Assembly (NCBI GenBank): GCA_024305405.1
Contig: JAKNDB010000109.1
Span: forward strand, 5,208,001-5,272,000
DNA from: Dirofilaria immitis
Taxonomy: Eukaryota > Nematoda > Chromadorea > Rhabditida > Onchocercidae
DNA: 64,000 nucleotides
Direction of reading: 5' to 3'
How positions within the stretch are numbered: position 1 is the stretch's first letter; each line of letters begins with the position of its first letter. The notes beneath the pieces were generated by a model. That model was not told the DNA's origin. It saw only the letters and a list, made by a program, of their open reading frames with translations, and made no database searches. Shown here in pieces: positions 1 through 12,195 of this stretch. Made by a program: the position numbers and the translations under genes.

Positions 1-20
1 CTCAATTAAATAGTTTTTAG

Positions 21-3000
21 GAAAAAGTAAAGCACTGTGAGGGGCCTCAGTGCACGAATTCCACACGTTCAGAGTCGAAATTCTGTTGCGAAGAATGCGG
101 AATGAATTTAGCGCGTGTATGTTATTTGAATTTAGTTATCAATTTTATAATTTAAATATAATTTGGTTATTTTCAGTAGTCCTAGTATTATTTCAAGAAA
201 TGGAGCTTGTTCGTGAACAAACATTTCTCAGTTTCTGTCGAAGTTTTTATTCCAAAATTGTCAAGATATTTTCAGAATCGTTTGCGTGCCATCTTGCCGG
301 ATCGTGTTCAGGTATACTGGGACAATATATCTCATTTTATGGAACAATCACGGCATTTACGCGATGCAGCAGAGGAGCAAATTCAATTTTACACGGTATT
401 ATATCATTTTAAATAATCGAAATAATTTGAATTTTACTAGGAGTTACTTCATCAAGTTTTTGTTGCAAAAATTTTCTATTTCTTCTGGGAAGTTCGAAAT
501 CATCTACAGACCTTTCGAATGCGTTACATAGTTTCATATAATCTTTCCCATTGTTTTTCACGGTCTTATGTAGCCTTTCTCAATTATTATGAACCTCACT
601 TAACTTTCGGAAAATGAGACCAAATACAACAGTAACAGTTTCAAAGGGTTTAGAAAATTAAAAGTCATAGCCTGGCCTGATATTTTTTCTTTCAAATAGC
701 TTTTGGCTAAACCTTTAGATATGATAATGGTTGCAACCACCGTGATAAATAACTTGCTATAACAATATATTTGTCCATCTTTCAGTTCATCTCTTATTCC
801 AAAGTTTGATTATGATATGTTTCTGTTGTTTCATACTAAATCCAGTGATTTGGAATTTCTGTATCTGAGCCGAAATTTTTTGGCAAAATCTTCGATAAAA
901 GTTAAACATTGTATCGGTCACGTAGGCGTCCTTTGCGGAGATTTTCAAGTAACACAAGTACAAAATAAAGAATCGTTTTTTATTCGCTCTTTTTGTTTTT
1001 TGCTTATTCACTTTGTTTCGTTTTTGCAGTTTGCTCAACTATCATTTCCTGTGCTTATATACTCGCCGTCATTACATATTCATTACTTCGGCTACAGAAA
1101 AGCCAAACTTACTTGATTGTTACTGATTTTGTTCTTATTTGAATATTTTTAACATAAAACATCATTTTGCTTATCTTTTAGTAATAAGATCGTATTTTTA
1201 TTGTATTCTCAGTACAGTATTAATTTTGTAGACACTTAATGCAGAGTTGTAGCTTCTTTATTTATTTGCGTGAATAGGGAGCTCCAGACATTCATTATTT
1301 CATTGCTCTTTGTGATAGAATGCGTCTTTTTCCTATCATCCTAGCACTTTTCCCCTGTTTGCATATTGCTTTAAAGTTGGTGATTTGTAGGAATCTCCAT
1401 ATACTTGCTATCATTTTATGAATAGATGTGGTTGCTCGAAGTTTTTTTGTAATAAAAAGCGTATCATAGTTTTTTCCCAATAATCAGTTTTTTTTCTTTT
1501 TCTTTCTCTTTCTCTCTCTTGAACTATTTCGTTTACCTTTGCACTGCGAGGTTTTATATGAATGGACTTTTCACTATAAAATTTCTCTTCAATCAAGTTT
1601 AGCTACTCTTGACGCGGTAAAACCGGGCAAAAATCGTTATGGGCAGTGTTTTCCTTGAAAATTAAATTTTTATTAAAAAAACAGTATTTTGATTTATTAT
1701 TCGAGCTAAATTATTTGCTTCTGTCGTGGGTAGACAAGCTTGAATTCTAGAAAGATTTCCTGAAACTTCCAAACATTTTTTTTGATTTTTCAAGTGTTAG
1801 ATATATCTTAAATACTCGTGGGTTTCGAAATTTATTGTTTTCCTTGCAGAATAAGGTACGCATATTCGCAGACTTCCAGGACGAATTACAGAAATGGATT
1901 TCGGTATGTCATTTATTATGTCGAAACTCATGAAAACATGGTTGTATAAACGATTCTTATGTTTAAGAAATGAGCTAAAAATTTAATTTGTATAAAAAAG
2001 TTTTTTGTGATTAACTGACAGATTTTTTCTGATAAGTTATGTTGTTATTATTTGCTTGCAGAAACACAATCGAAGCTTTTGATTCATGTTGTAAGGTTCC
2101 AGTGCTTATCCACATTGACCCGATACTTCTTTGTAATTCTAATTATATAATTATTATTTAAATCCTCTTTAGACTATTGAAAAAATTGAATCTGAGAATG
2201 AAACAGCAATCAATAATTCGCTGGATATGGATTTCGTAAGCGGCTAATTTTTCATTTTGTTACTGCTCTTCAGTGTTTTAATTCAAACTCCAATGTAAAA
2301 GCTACTATATTTGAATAGATGTATGCACTTCTGAAATATGGTAGTTAAGGTACTGCATTGCGCTGTATGCGCTTTGGAATTTCCAGCGAAACTCATTGTA
2401 AAACATATGGAGCGTTGCTTCGTGCGCAATGAAAAACAGAGCTGCTATGGCACGCCAAATAAGGTTTATTTATTTCCAAATTACCTAAAACTGAATTGGC
2501 ATTGCGAGCAATTTTATTAACAGTGATTGCCAAACACATTTTACTATTTGTATGAATCTTTTTGAAAGTTTTTGTACTATTCAATCTTCTATTTAGTTGT
2601 TAATTCCTCAAAGCTGACGGTACGCTGTACCATGTTTTTATTATTTTCAATATATTTTAGTCACAAGTCAATCCGTACAATATATTTTGTGAGCAGTTTA
2701 ATAAGGCCAATAGTACGTTTTGCAAACGTCTTCGTGTGTTATGTAGCGAACATTACAAGTCTACAGAGGATACTGCAAAGGTATATTGTCTTATATGAAT
2801 ACATTTATTTTTGGAGAAATTTAGTTTCTCTCTGCCGTATACAATCTGCTCGAAATATGATGCAAATGTTTGTTATGAAGCTGATCGTTTTACCAGATTT
2901 AAAAATGTTGCGAATTTATCAATGATAGTTTTACTGGCATTAGTAATACCAACTGTTCATAAATGAATCGAATTCGTTTTGTAGGTCTGCGGTTATCCGT

Positions 3001-3290
3001 TTGCGTGGAATAAAAGTCAATTTCGACCTGTTATTAAAACATTTAATGATATGCATGCACTGCTTCAGGAAGGCTTTTGTCATTACCCACGAAAAAATTG
3101 TCTTCAGCATCATAATTGGGTTCAGGTTTGTGTAATATGTTCCTTCGATTTATCACTTTTATTCCTAAACTCGAAATAAATTTAGAACGCAATGGGTTTG
3201 ATCGATGTAGAGCTGCTTAATCTTTTGATCAAATTAGACGAATGGTTCGAGAAAACGCACGCTTCAAGTCTCAGAAACCATGCGTGGTGA
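21..3290 (+). CDS. cfp-1: CFP1 / CXXC1-type CpG-binding protein, C-terminal part (5' end outside window)
   Basis: Subunit of the SET1/COMPASS H3K4 methyltransferase complex in the nucleus. Exons read by eye, with all junctions in phase 0: 21-116, 276-395, 1850-1903, 2173-2235, 2350-2463, 2661-2780, 2985-3125, 3186-3290 (about 270 residues in window). The first exon encodes a Cys-rich stretch with CEGPQC, FCCEECG and GMNLAR, followed by NRLRAILPDRVQ. Both match the conserved block of CXXC1 just before its coiled coil. A short charged helical linker follows, then CAVCALEFPAKLIVKHMERC, then YNIFCEQFN...CKRLRVLCSEH, then VCGYPF and the Cys/His pair of the CpG-binding C-terminal domain. The PHD and CXXC fingers would lie upstream of base 1. 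The acceptor at 2349 (TTAAG) is weak. An exon-like piece at 2062-2090 does not fit the phase and was left out. The C-terminus may be misread: see the finding at 3251. Identification is strong; exact end less so. Confidence 0.88.
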
Positions 3291-4770
3291 TGTGCTCTCA
3301 CTTTTTGCGACAAAACAGTTCGTTTCAACAGATTGAATGAGGATAGATCCATCCCTATCAATACTTCGGTTAATTTCAATCCGGCTGATGACATGCAGTG
3401 CCAGAATATAGTGCAACCTATGAATGCAAACTGCGCTGCATACGGAAAGAGCAGATTACTTAAGTTGCAGGAATCTTTGCGAAGATAATATCAATTAGCA
3501 GGTGCATTTTAAAAGCATTATCAACAAAACGAAGGTTTGATAATTAAGAGAATGGAGGTTATATATGGTCATATTGAAACGTAAAATATGATTCATTTGA
3601 AAAATCATTAATCTTTGTTTTTTATCGCGAACTAATGATTGGCAACTTGAATTACTAGGCATATATTATTTGTTCGACAATTATCCAAGAATCTCAGTAA
3701 AAATTTCACTTCCATACTGATGCGTTTTTAATGGAATTTCATTTTGTTGAATTTGTTGGATGTGTTTGTTTGGAGGCAATCTTATATGTGCATTTATTTG
3801 CTCATATGCAAAAATTATGTATAGAAAAATGCATTTTAAGTAGTAGAATTTTCTTCATCATCTTAGTAATTAATTATTCGACAAAAATAGTGCACAAATA
3901 TATCTATAAATCCCAAAAAGATAACTCGATTTAATTGCTTCTGAATGCAGTCCTTATTCACTCTTCTCTTGTCACTTGTGATCTCCGTATATTACATTTC
4001 TCCGCAGCGATACGAAATATGAGTTTTTAAGCAAATTTTGGAGTAACCAAGAAACATTACTTTTCTCGCTTAATGGAATAGCTTATTGTGGTTTATATCA
4101 TAAAAAGTAGAAAAACTTAATGTGATTTGTTTTGTAAAGAACAATTTCCGTCTTTTATCTTGCTTTAGTATTTGATGCTGGTACTTTACGCTCTCTCTGT
4201 TATTCCTGATGCTCCGTTTGTGTTATTGCTTAGAGGCATGTAGTTATGTGATGTCTCTATTAGGTATTGCTCTTTTTCTCTCTATCTCCTTTCATTTGAC
4301 TCAAGTTCACGTCACTATGGCTGAGGCGACAAATTTACTCTGCACTAGAGTGATGAAAACTGTTTTTTTTGCCAATTATTTTCGAATCTTCCGATCTTTT
4401 GTGAGCTGACTTGTATTGGACTAATAATACTTTTCACCGGCAATCGTTTAATATATATTCAATTGATTTTCTTTTATTCTTTTTAGCACAAATCTTATAC
4501 TTGTGCTAAAACTACAAAATGATTCGTTTCTTGTATTTATCTTGAATTTAACCTGCTTTGAAGAATAAATTTTGCTGACCCAGTCTTGATTTCATAATGC
4601 AGGAAGATTTTTTAATCGTTGCACTCGAAGTTGGAATATTTCCATATTTATTTCGTTGTAAACGCTTAGAAACACTACTGCAATGGATATGATATTCGTT
4701 ACAGATATTCTTCTCTCTTTAATTGTATTACAGTGAAAGTGTGTTTGGCTCACTTAGCGTTTGCAAAAAA
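3291..4770. other. Intergenic region between CFP1 and PMM
   Basis: No supported gene. If the alternative CFP1 ending is right, coding continues to 3336. The longer open frames here (3731-3934 and 4209-4409, plus strand) are hydrophobic, T-rich and without splice context or recognisable motifs. The last 40 bases hold the PMM leader. Confidence 0.6.
4732..4733 (+). promoter_or_regulatory. Probable trans-splice acceptor of the PMM gene
   Basis: A pyrimidine-rich run ending TTACAG lies 37 bases before the PMM start codon, with no upstream coding exon that could use it. In nematodes this arrangement is typical of spliced-leader addition. This is inference; an intron in the 5' UTR would look the same. 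Confidence 0.4.
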
Positions 4771-6681
4771 ATGAGTGGGTCGAATGGGTCAAAATGGCCA
4801 CGATACTTCTTTGATGTTGATGGCACTTTAACATTACCGCGTCAGGTGTGTTGCATTGTGAAGATGCTTTTAATTAAGACCTTTCATTAGATATTTTGTC
4901 AACTTAGTTACACACTTGATTTGTGAATTTATCACATGTTTGTTGACTGATTAGGCTACATCGACCAATCGTTTCTATGCGTCGTTCTTCAGAAAATGGA
5001 TCAAGCGATGAGCAATTTCATGATGGAAGTGCATAAAACAGTACCTTTAGCGGTAGTGAGTGGTTCTGATTTATCAAAAATAGTCGAACAGTTAGGAGAA
5101 AGTCTGGAAGATGGTAACAATATTTGATGTTTTCAAAAATGAAAATTCAGAAGGGTATCTGTTGAAGTTGTTAAAACATAGGTGGTTTCATACGGAATTT
5201 CGTACATTCAGTTAATCGACTCGAATAGTTATCTTACCTGTATTCACATTCTGCTTTAATTTATATAGCAGCTTTGATTATTGAATTTCTGGTTAGCTAT
5301 TTTCCACAGAATTTATTATAGTTCTGAATCGTTTTGATTACGTGTTCAGTGAAAATGGACTTGTAAGTATCAGCGAAGATACCACATTTCCTGTGCAGGT
5401 TTTTTTTTTTTCATGTTCATAGACCATTTTAATTTTGCTTGCTTCACTTAATTCATTTCATTTTTTAGAAATCGTTTTTCATCAAGTCTTAAACGATGAA
5501 TTCGTATTTATGTATTTGTATTCTTTATTACGATTGATCACTTTTACTAGCAGAGATGAACCCTATGTAATTGAAATTTGACTGCTGATCGTTCTTCCTT
5601 TTTGCAAATTAAAATTGAAATGCTTTCAGTCAATAAAGCATCATCTTGGTGAAACGCGATTAAAAAACTCATCAATTTTACGTTACGAGAATTTGCAAAG
5701 ATTGATTTGCCTGTGAAACGTGGGAATTTTATTGAACTACGAAATGCAAGTTTCCCGTATTCGTTTTTCAAAGTTTTAATAGTTTTGAAAGACTTTAAAA
5801 GAACTTCTATAAATAGCCGTTTTAATTTCCGGCAAATGAATAGAAGAGGGTAAAAGAAAAAAGATTCACGAAAGGAGATATAGAATGCGGAAAATGTTTG
5901 GATCTCAGAATAAATTAATGCACTGTTTTGAATTTCACTGTTGTACTAAAAAGTTTCTGAGATGAGGATGCTACCTTATTTCAGCAAAGACAAAGGCTTT
6001 AGTATACAACAATATCGAGAATCATTTAGAACTTCATCGTCGTTTGACAGATGAAAGTGAGAGTCTTCTCGTGTTTTTATTCTCAAGCTGTTTAATGAGT
6101 TCTAATCATATGAAACCTCAAATTTAGGGAATGTTAAATCTCTCACCAATAGGCCGAAGTTGTACTCAAGAAGAGAGAATGCAATTTACGGCTTACGATA
6201 AGGAACATGGTGTCCGTCAGAAATTTGTCAAGAAACTTAAAGATTTCACGGAAGGATGGAATCTTAATATTTGTATAGGTAACGCTCACTTCATTCCTTT
6301 CTATTCATTCCATTTTTGAATATATTATCTTATAGGTGGTCAAATTAGTGTGGATGTGTTTCCTTATGGTTGGGACAAGACATATTGTTTGCAGTTTCTG
6401 GATAGTTTTCACACAATTCACTTTTTTGGCGACAAGACTTCACCGGTTTGTCATGATTTCACATGTGGAATAAATTCCACCTAGTTCATAAGAGACAGAA
6501 CTTCATATCTCATCTGTATGTAGTTAGTATGACAAATTAATCCCATGCTTGTGCGCATATCTTTCATTTTTAGGATGGCAATGACTATCATTTGTTTACT
6601 GATCCTAGAACCATTGGATATACCGTTAAAGACCCGAAAGACACGATGAAACAAGTTCGTAAGCTGTTGGAAATTCCGTGA
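4771..6681 (+). CDS. PMM2: Phosphomannomutase (HAD superfamily), single-base frameshift in exon 4
   Basis: Converts mannose-6-phosphate to mannose-1-phosphate in the cytosol, the entry to GDP-mannose for N-glycosylation and GPI anchors. Exons: 4771-4845, 4993-5113, 5310-5398, 5630-5745, 6128-6278, 6336-6445, 6574-6681. The product is about 256 residues once one base is restored (human PMM1/PMM2 are 262/246). Visible motifs: the nucleophile loop FFDVDGTLT near residue 14, [29 protein letters not shown] (substrate cap), [22 protein letters not shown] (Mg site) and [10 protein letters not shown]. Exon 4 reads SIKHHLGET, then loses frame in an A run at 5662-5667 and resumes [16 protein letters not shown] in the next frame. 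Its length (116) is also one short of the phase its neighbours need. Intron 4 starts with GC instead of GT. A polyadenylation signal AATAAA lies at 6717-6722. Identification is certain; the break is probably a sequence error. Confidence 0.95.
5746..6127 (+). other. GC-AG intron in the PMM gene
   Basis: The coding sequence must leave exon 4 after the Asn codon at 5743-5745 (..FIELRN) and resume with GMLNLSPIG at 6128, as in other phosphomannomutases. The intron therefore starts GCAAGT, the consensus for GC donors, and ends TTTAG. No GT nearby preserves the frame. Confidence 0.75.
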
Positions 6682-7629
6682 TAATAATATAATTGCTTTA
6701 TTGCTGTCATATGCATAATAAATGTTGAATAATGAATCAAAAAAGCACTGTTAACTTCTCTCAGACTTGCTTTTCCTTTTTTCATTTCTAAATTTCCTTT
6801 GCTAAGTGAGTGGATGATTAGACAAAAAGTGTAAATGAGCTTTTAAAATATTTTTTTCTAAAGATTGTAAAGCAGAACAAAGCTCCATTTACAATAAAGG
6901 TTATTCATTTTTACTTAAAGATATGCATCTTAAATCTGTTACACTACAATCACTATTCCTGATAGCATACGTAACTTACCAATGCAGTAATGAAACCACA
7001 AGTGTTTTGTATCAGTCATGTAGAAAAATGGAGAATGAAAAATGCCACAAATTCGAATTCAGCGAATGCAAATTATCAGAACTGAGAAACTGGAAATCTT
7101 TACAATAATGGAAGAAACTAAAAATTAGGAAGAGTTAAGGCGAAAAAAATTGTGATAGATTTACAACACGGGTTCGTACAAATATCGCAAAAGTGAGTAT
7201 TCGTAATTGTAAGTCTTCTTCGCTTTGGTGATAAGATAGGATTTATTTCTTTATGTTGAGGCATGCAAACTATATATGTCAGTGGCCTGAGAGGCACTTC
7301 GAGCGCGATACCAGCGTTGAATTCTGAGAATACTTGTCTGCATAGTTTCAAATTTCATTTATAAAAATTTGGGGTATTCGACTAGGTACTACTTGTCACT
7401 CTTCATTTTCCATTACTCCTGGGTGTACATTGCGATGTACAGAGGTTGAAATCAAAAATCTCGACAAATTAAATCTCATTACTTCTATGAAGTAATGGTT
7501 AACAGTTTTGATAGACCCAAATAAAAAAGTGTTAGGAACCCCTAAAGGAAATATTCGGTAAAAATAACAAGCCGTACATCCGTGCAGCCATATCTCGTAT
7601 TTCACTAGCTAGCATTGCACCGTTTGTTT
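6682..7629. other. Convergent intergenic region, PMM 3' end and ankyrin gene 3' end
   Basis: Holds the PMM 3' UTR with AATAAA at 6717-6722. One small open frame (6923-7108, plus) is listed separately. Nothing else was recognised. Confidence 0.6.
6923..7108 (+). CDS. Hypothetical small Cys-containing ORF with signal-peptide-like start
   Basis: An uninterrupted 61-codon frame starting with ATG. Residues 1-20 (MHLKSVTLQSLFLIAYVTYQ) resemble a short signal peptide. The rest is polar with four cysteines, as in small secreted nematode proteins. It lies between the convergent ends of PMM and the ankyrin gene and has no splice context or family match known to me. Frames of this length also arise by chance here, so this is only a candidate. 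Confidence 0.2.
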   Translation: MHLKSVTLQSLFLIAYVTYQCSNETTSVLYQSCRKMENEKCHKFEFSECKLSELRNWKSLQ

Positions 7630-10600
7630 CTAGGAATGAAGCAAGAAGATAGTTCTTTTTTCTAAAGCTAATGATAATGTTGTTTGATTGTCAGCAGCAG
7701 AATAGCAATTAATATTCGACGAATTCCTAAAATAAGGACTTACACAATTTTCTACTTTCTAAGTGATGTCAATCCTTCCATAGATGCAGAGTAATAAGCT
7801 TCATTTCGCACTTAGAATGAAGGCACAATAAAAGAAAGAGGGCTGACTTGAGCAATAAAATGATTGTAGACCAGCAGTCTTGTTGTATTGCAACCATTAG
7901 AGGGTCCCATCCACGATTATCTTTTATCAGAGGATCTGCTCCATACTTCAAATTGAACCTCATCACCAAATTAAACTTTCAAAAAGAATTAATGAATTCT
8001 CAAACAATAAGTTGCAAATGAATAAAAATTACTTTTAACAAATATCGTACGCACTGCACGGCGTTATATTTAGTAGCGCAATGTAATGGTGTTTGCCCCA
8101 TGTCATTTCGCATGTTTAACAAAGATGAATCCTTTAGACTGTGCAAGAGCTGCCGAAGAATTTCCTTCTTTCCATCCGAATTTACCGCCACATGAAGGAC
8201 TGTGTTGTTTAACTTAATCAAAAATTTTTACCATATTATAATGATTTCATACCGTGGCTATTACTAGGATTTCCTTCCGTACACACCCAAAAATTCACCT
8301 TATCTTGAGTGGAGTGATCAACACCAGCATGCACAAAGCGTCGTACGGCTTTTGCACTACCACTTTTGTCGCCACTACAAGAGGTGTCTCGCCAAGCTTA
8401 TTTCGCTTCTAAAAATCTTGGAGTAAAGCTTAAATGCACTAATGCGTCTTTTATGATTGACTGGCCATTTAAAAATAAATAATGAAATAGACTCTGAAGG
8501 GGCTGTTAAATGCAATGTAACGGAAGAATATTTTCTTATTAAACTTTTTCAAATCTTCCTTATAATTCTTATTAAAGCAAACGCACCTCAGCATTCCATT
8601 TAAACAAGAGCAGCGTATTAATGACCTCAACGTGATCACCTGCGGCAGCTAAATGCAGTGCAGTGCAACCCTGATGATCAGAATCCTCCCGACTTACTAC
8701 TGGATTTGCGTCGATCATGGTGCGTATTGAAATATTGATACCACTCATTGCTGCCCACATAAATGCGCTGTGACCATTATTTGTACGGACTTCCTAAATA
8801 AATTTTCACAAATCATCAATTTCTAATTGCCGCAGATATCATGTGAAATTTGAGATTTTCCAAACCAAAAAAACCTTTCGTTAAGTCTTATCTTTTGTGA
8901 TATATAAGAACTTACATCGGTATATTTATTGGCTTGATACAAGAGCCGCAGTGTGGCACAGAATCCATGGATAGCAGCATAGTGCATCGGCGTCGCACCA
9001 TAACTGTCTTGTCGTTTTACCGATGCACCACGCTTCACAAGTAGCGCAGCTTGGCGTAATTTACCCTCGCCGCTGCATGATGTAATGCTGTGTGGAAATC
9101 CGGATCCACAGACTTCAACTGCTTATTTAACCACCGCTTGAAAAAATCACTACACAACAGTTCTATTTCTATGCGGTTATGCAGTAAATAAAAATGAGTT
9201 AGCAAGTTTCTTCTGTAACTTCTATAATTTATGAACTAATTGATTCATAAATTTTTCGTTACCGTATTATGAAAAGATAATGTCAGTTTAAATGCGACAG
9301 GGTTATTTGGCAATAAACAACGACGAACATATGGTTTACCTCCTTACCACGCCTGTAAACCAGAAGAGCTTTGGTAAGTGAAATTGCATCATTGATTACT
9401 GAACACATCAGCGCTGTTTGTCCTAATGCATCTCGCAAAAGCACCAACTCAGGACAGCACTTCAGAATTACTCTCACCACCCCCAATTGTGCTAAATCAA
9501 TTGGTAAATGAATTCTCGTAAAAATGCATCCAAAATAATCGCTAATGAGGGCTTAATTTTATTAGGAAAGTTCCGCTTAAGAAACTATTTAACGTCAAGT
9601 TACTTTGTGCAAAATAGGAGTCGAAGAATTGGTATGATGAATTAACAAACCTTTGTCACATTCAGAACATCTAACTGAGGTGCATTCATCAAGTAAGTGC
9701 ATTTTCAACTCTGATGCTTCGAACTCGTTATCATATTCCAGAAATGAAGAATTTTTAGTGAAGCAAGCATAACTGCACTTTACCGTCGCCATTTCGTGAA
9801 GCACTATACCTCTAAATAAGCTAAGAAATCACAATCAAGTACTCTTGCAAATTACAATACTGCGATTCTCTACCGGCATTATACAGTTGCATAGTAAACA
9901 CGGCATATTTCTGCATAATAAAACATTTTTCAAAAGATTTTTAGCTTCTAACCGTCCAATTTGCCAAAATAGAGATCGTCTTGATGCCTCCCTAAGAGCA
10001 ACTGCAACATTATTTCTTTTCCGTGATTTATATATCTTGTTAACGATTTTATTAAGATTATCAGTCAGCAACAAGTTTGTAGCTTCAATACTGTTCCAAA
10101 GACAGGCTACATGTACTGGTGTTTGATTGCTTTTATTGCACTGTTGTAGCATCTCTTCAACTATTGACCATCCAAAATATTTCATGATGAAGCTTAATAA
10201 AATCTGCAATATAAGTTTTTATTGAATGTATTTGAACTTATTGCAATACAAAGTCGATTTCTTCATAACATCGATATTTATCTAAGTATTGTGATTAGCG
10301 ATAATCTGGCACTTATTTAAGAAAAAAAAAGGTGCGTCAATTGAATGTATGGTTTGGTTTGTGAAGTTGTAACAAATAAAAATTAAGTGATTGCTATAGG
10401 ATTGGGATTGGTGTTTAGTGTGAAATGAAATTTTACAAACTCAGAAATTCAAAAGAACTCATTTTTCAACGGCAAAAGACAAGGAAGCGAGTTTGATACA
10501 AAATACTTTTGTGAAGAATTTGTGGACCAAAACATGCGCTACTAACTTTTAAGCAATGTTTGCTGCGTAATCTACACGCCAAATGCAATGGACTGTTGCC

Positions 10601-12195
10601 GTTAAGATCACGCTGAAATATGAATTTGTACGACGTTTCACAATCATTTCTTTTTACGATATCCTGAAAACAAGACATTCAAATTACAAATTCTGAAATA
10701 TCGGACACTTTAAGTTTAGAGAAATCCACATACCATCTTTTCTTGTTCGAAGAAAATTTTCAAAAAGAGCTTCAGGCAATTTGCAGCATCACTGTAAGCA
10801 GCAGTATGGAGTACAGAACGACCCCTTTGGTAGTGAGTCGGAAATCAGCGCCAAGACTAAAAAATTATAAATGAGAACACATCAAGTGATGATAACTCAA
10901 GACTTCGACCATCTTAAATAGATATAAATTAATCATTATATTTGGAATTGTAAAATAAAAAACCAAACATCTAAATATATGAATGCCTTAACAATAGTCG
11001 AACAACAGCTACATGATCATTTTCAGTAGCCCAATGAAGCAAAGTTATGCCTTGTGAATTCGCTGAATTAACAGATACTTTCAGAACATGAATCAGGTAT
11101 AGCAGTTGAGATATATTTCCAGTAACTGCCGCACGTATCGCGAATAAATGATTCTGAAATCTCCAGATTAAAAGATTTTGCTTCGTCACTATAAAATATC
11201 TTCTATGGGTATAAATAAATTAAACAGTGCACACATATAGCATATGTAGGATGATACAAAATGTATTTAATAAATTTATCACACAAACATATTGTACGAA
11301 AACAGAATGGGACGAGTGCGAATGCTTCATTGACCAAAAATCTTGCATGGATTTTTTTCGTGAAAATCTTTTTTATTGGTAATAAATAAACGAATATCCA
11401 TAAAACTGAAAAAATGGGACTGAATCGCAGCAAATGGTTCTTATGTTCTTTCGCTATTCTTTATTTACTATCCTTGATATTCGGCTGCTTCTGATAACTC
11501 TAAACCTATTATTGATATTCTTTGAAAATATGCATGAATTTGGGAAATGATGTCTGTAATCCTTACGTTTCTAAGTATCATACTCACATGAAAATAAAAT
11601 TCAGTAGCTCAGAAACTATATCGTTTCTCATTTTACGGCCATCAATATCAACAGTTCAAGAATTTGGAGTTCGCTAGCAAGAAAAAAAATTGATTAACCT
11701 TAGTTGAACTTTCTTGACTAATGGAAGAATGAAAACCTTCATCACTTAACGAAATTAGCTTGGAAGCCCTAAAATAAACTTTATATACATTATCTCGGAA
11801 CCACGAATCATCCCTATTCGTAAGACCGAAGTTTGTAAGAGGCTTGGGAATATAACCCGGAGATATCTCAGTATTTCAAACGAGAAATCACTTAACTTGC
11901 CTCTTTTACTATCATGAAAACGACTTTTTGATCATTTTTTGAATCCTTTCTACTGAAGACAAGAAGAGATAACAAAGAGACAAACGTTACAAAGAATAGT
12001 GCTACACCTGCAAAATTCCCGGTTTAGATTTTCAATACTTCGAATAAAACGAATATCCAGCAAGAATGCACCACCATTATCATCAGTTTCTGAATTATCT
12101 ACACTAGATAAGCCAAATCCATAAGATCTAACTGCTGTTGACAGATAATATGAGCCATAGTGTGATTGGTTTAAAGTATTCTTATTCTTGTTCAT
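7630..12195 (-). CDS. Ankyrin-repeat protein with central zinc-finger-like module, inversin-like repeats; three apparent 1-base losses
   Basis: Fourteen exons on the minus strand, higher to lower coordinates: 12195-12008, 11768-11699, 11153-10993, 10856-10734, 10663-10547, 10203-9861, 9809-9651, 9491-9348, 9162-8916, 8793-8587, 8408-8299, 8212-8033, 7975-7848, 7726-7630. About 758 residues once three bases are restored, and all phases then agree. Residues 1-86 are Ser/Asp-rich without repeats. About 115-270 hold ankyrin repeats (GITLLHWATENDHVAVVRLL, GNSPLHLACRLRSKHCLK, QTPVHVACLWNSIEATNLLL). About 315-386 hold Cys/His pairs (CRNMPCLLCNC, HEMATVKCSYAC, HLLDECTSVRCSECD) resembling TRAF-type zinc fingers. 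About 390-758 hold further repeats (GQTALMCSVINDAISLTKAL, GATPMHYAAIHGF, SAFMWAAMSG, CTALHLAAAGDHVEVINTLL, GQTPLHCATKYNAVQCVRYL). FMWAA and GATPxHYAA are shared with inversin, but the order differs. Likely a cytosolic scaffold; the partner is unknown. The exon 6/7 junction and the N-terminal exons are the least certain. Confidence 0.8.

Noticed and set aside
817..1116. 99-codon plus-strand frame in CFP1 intron 2
   Set aside because: Does not match any CFP1 block and cannot be spliced in phase; intronic.
2062..2090. Possible extra CFP1 exon after TTGCTTGCAG
   Set aside because: Would introduce a stop in the only phase available; skipping it joins exons 1850-1903 and 2173-2235 cleanly.
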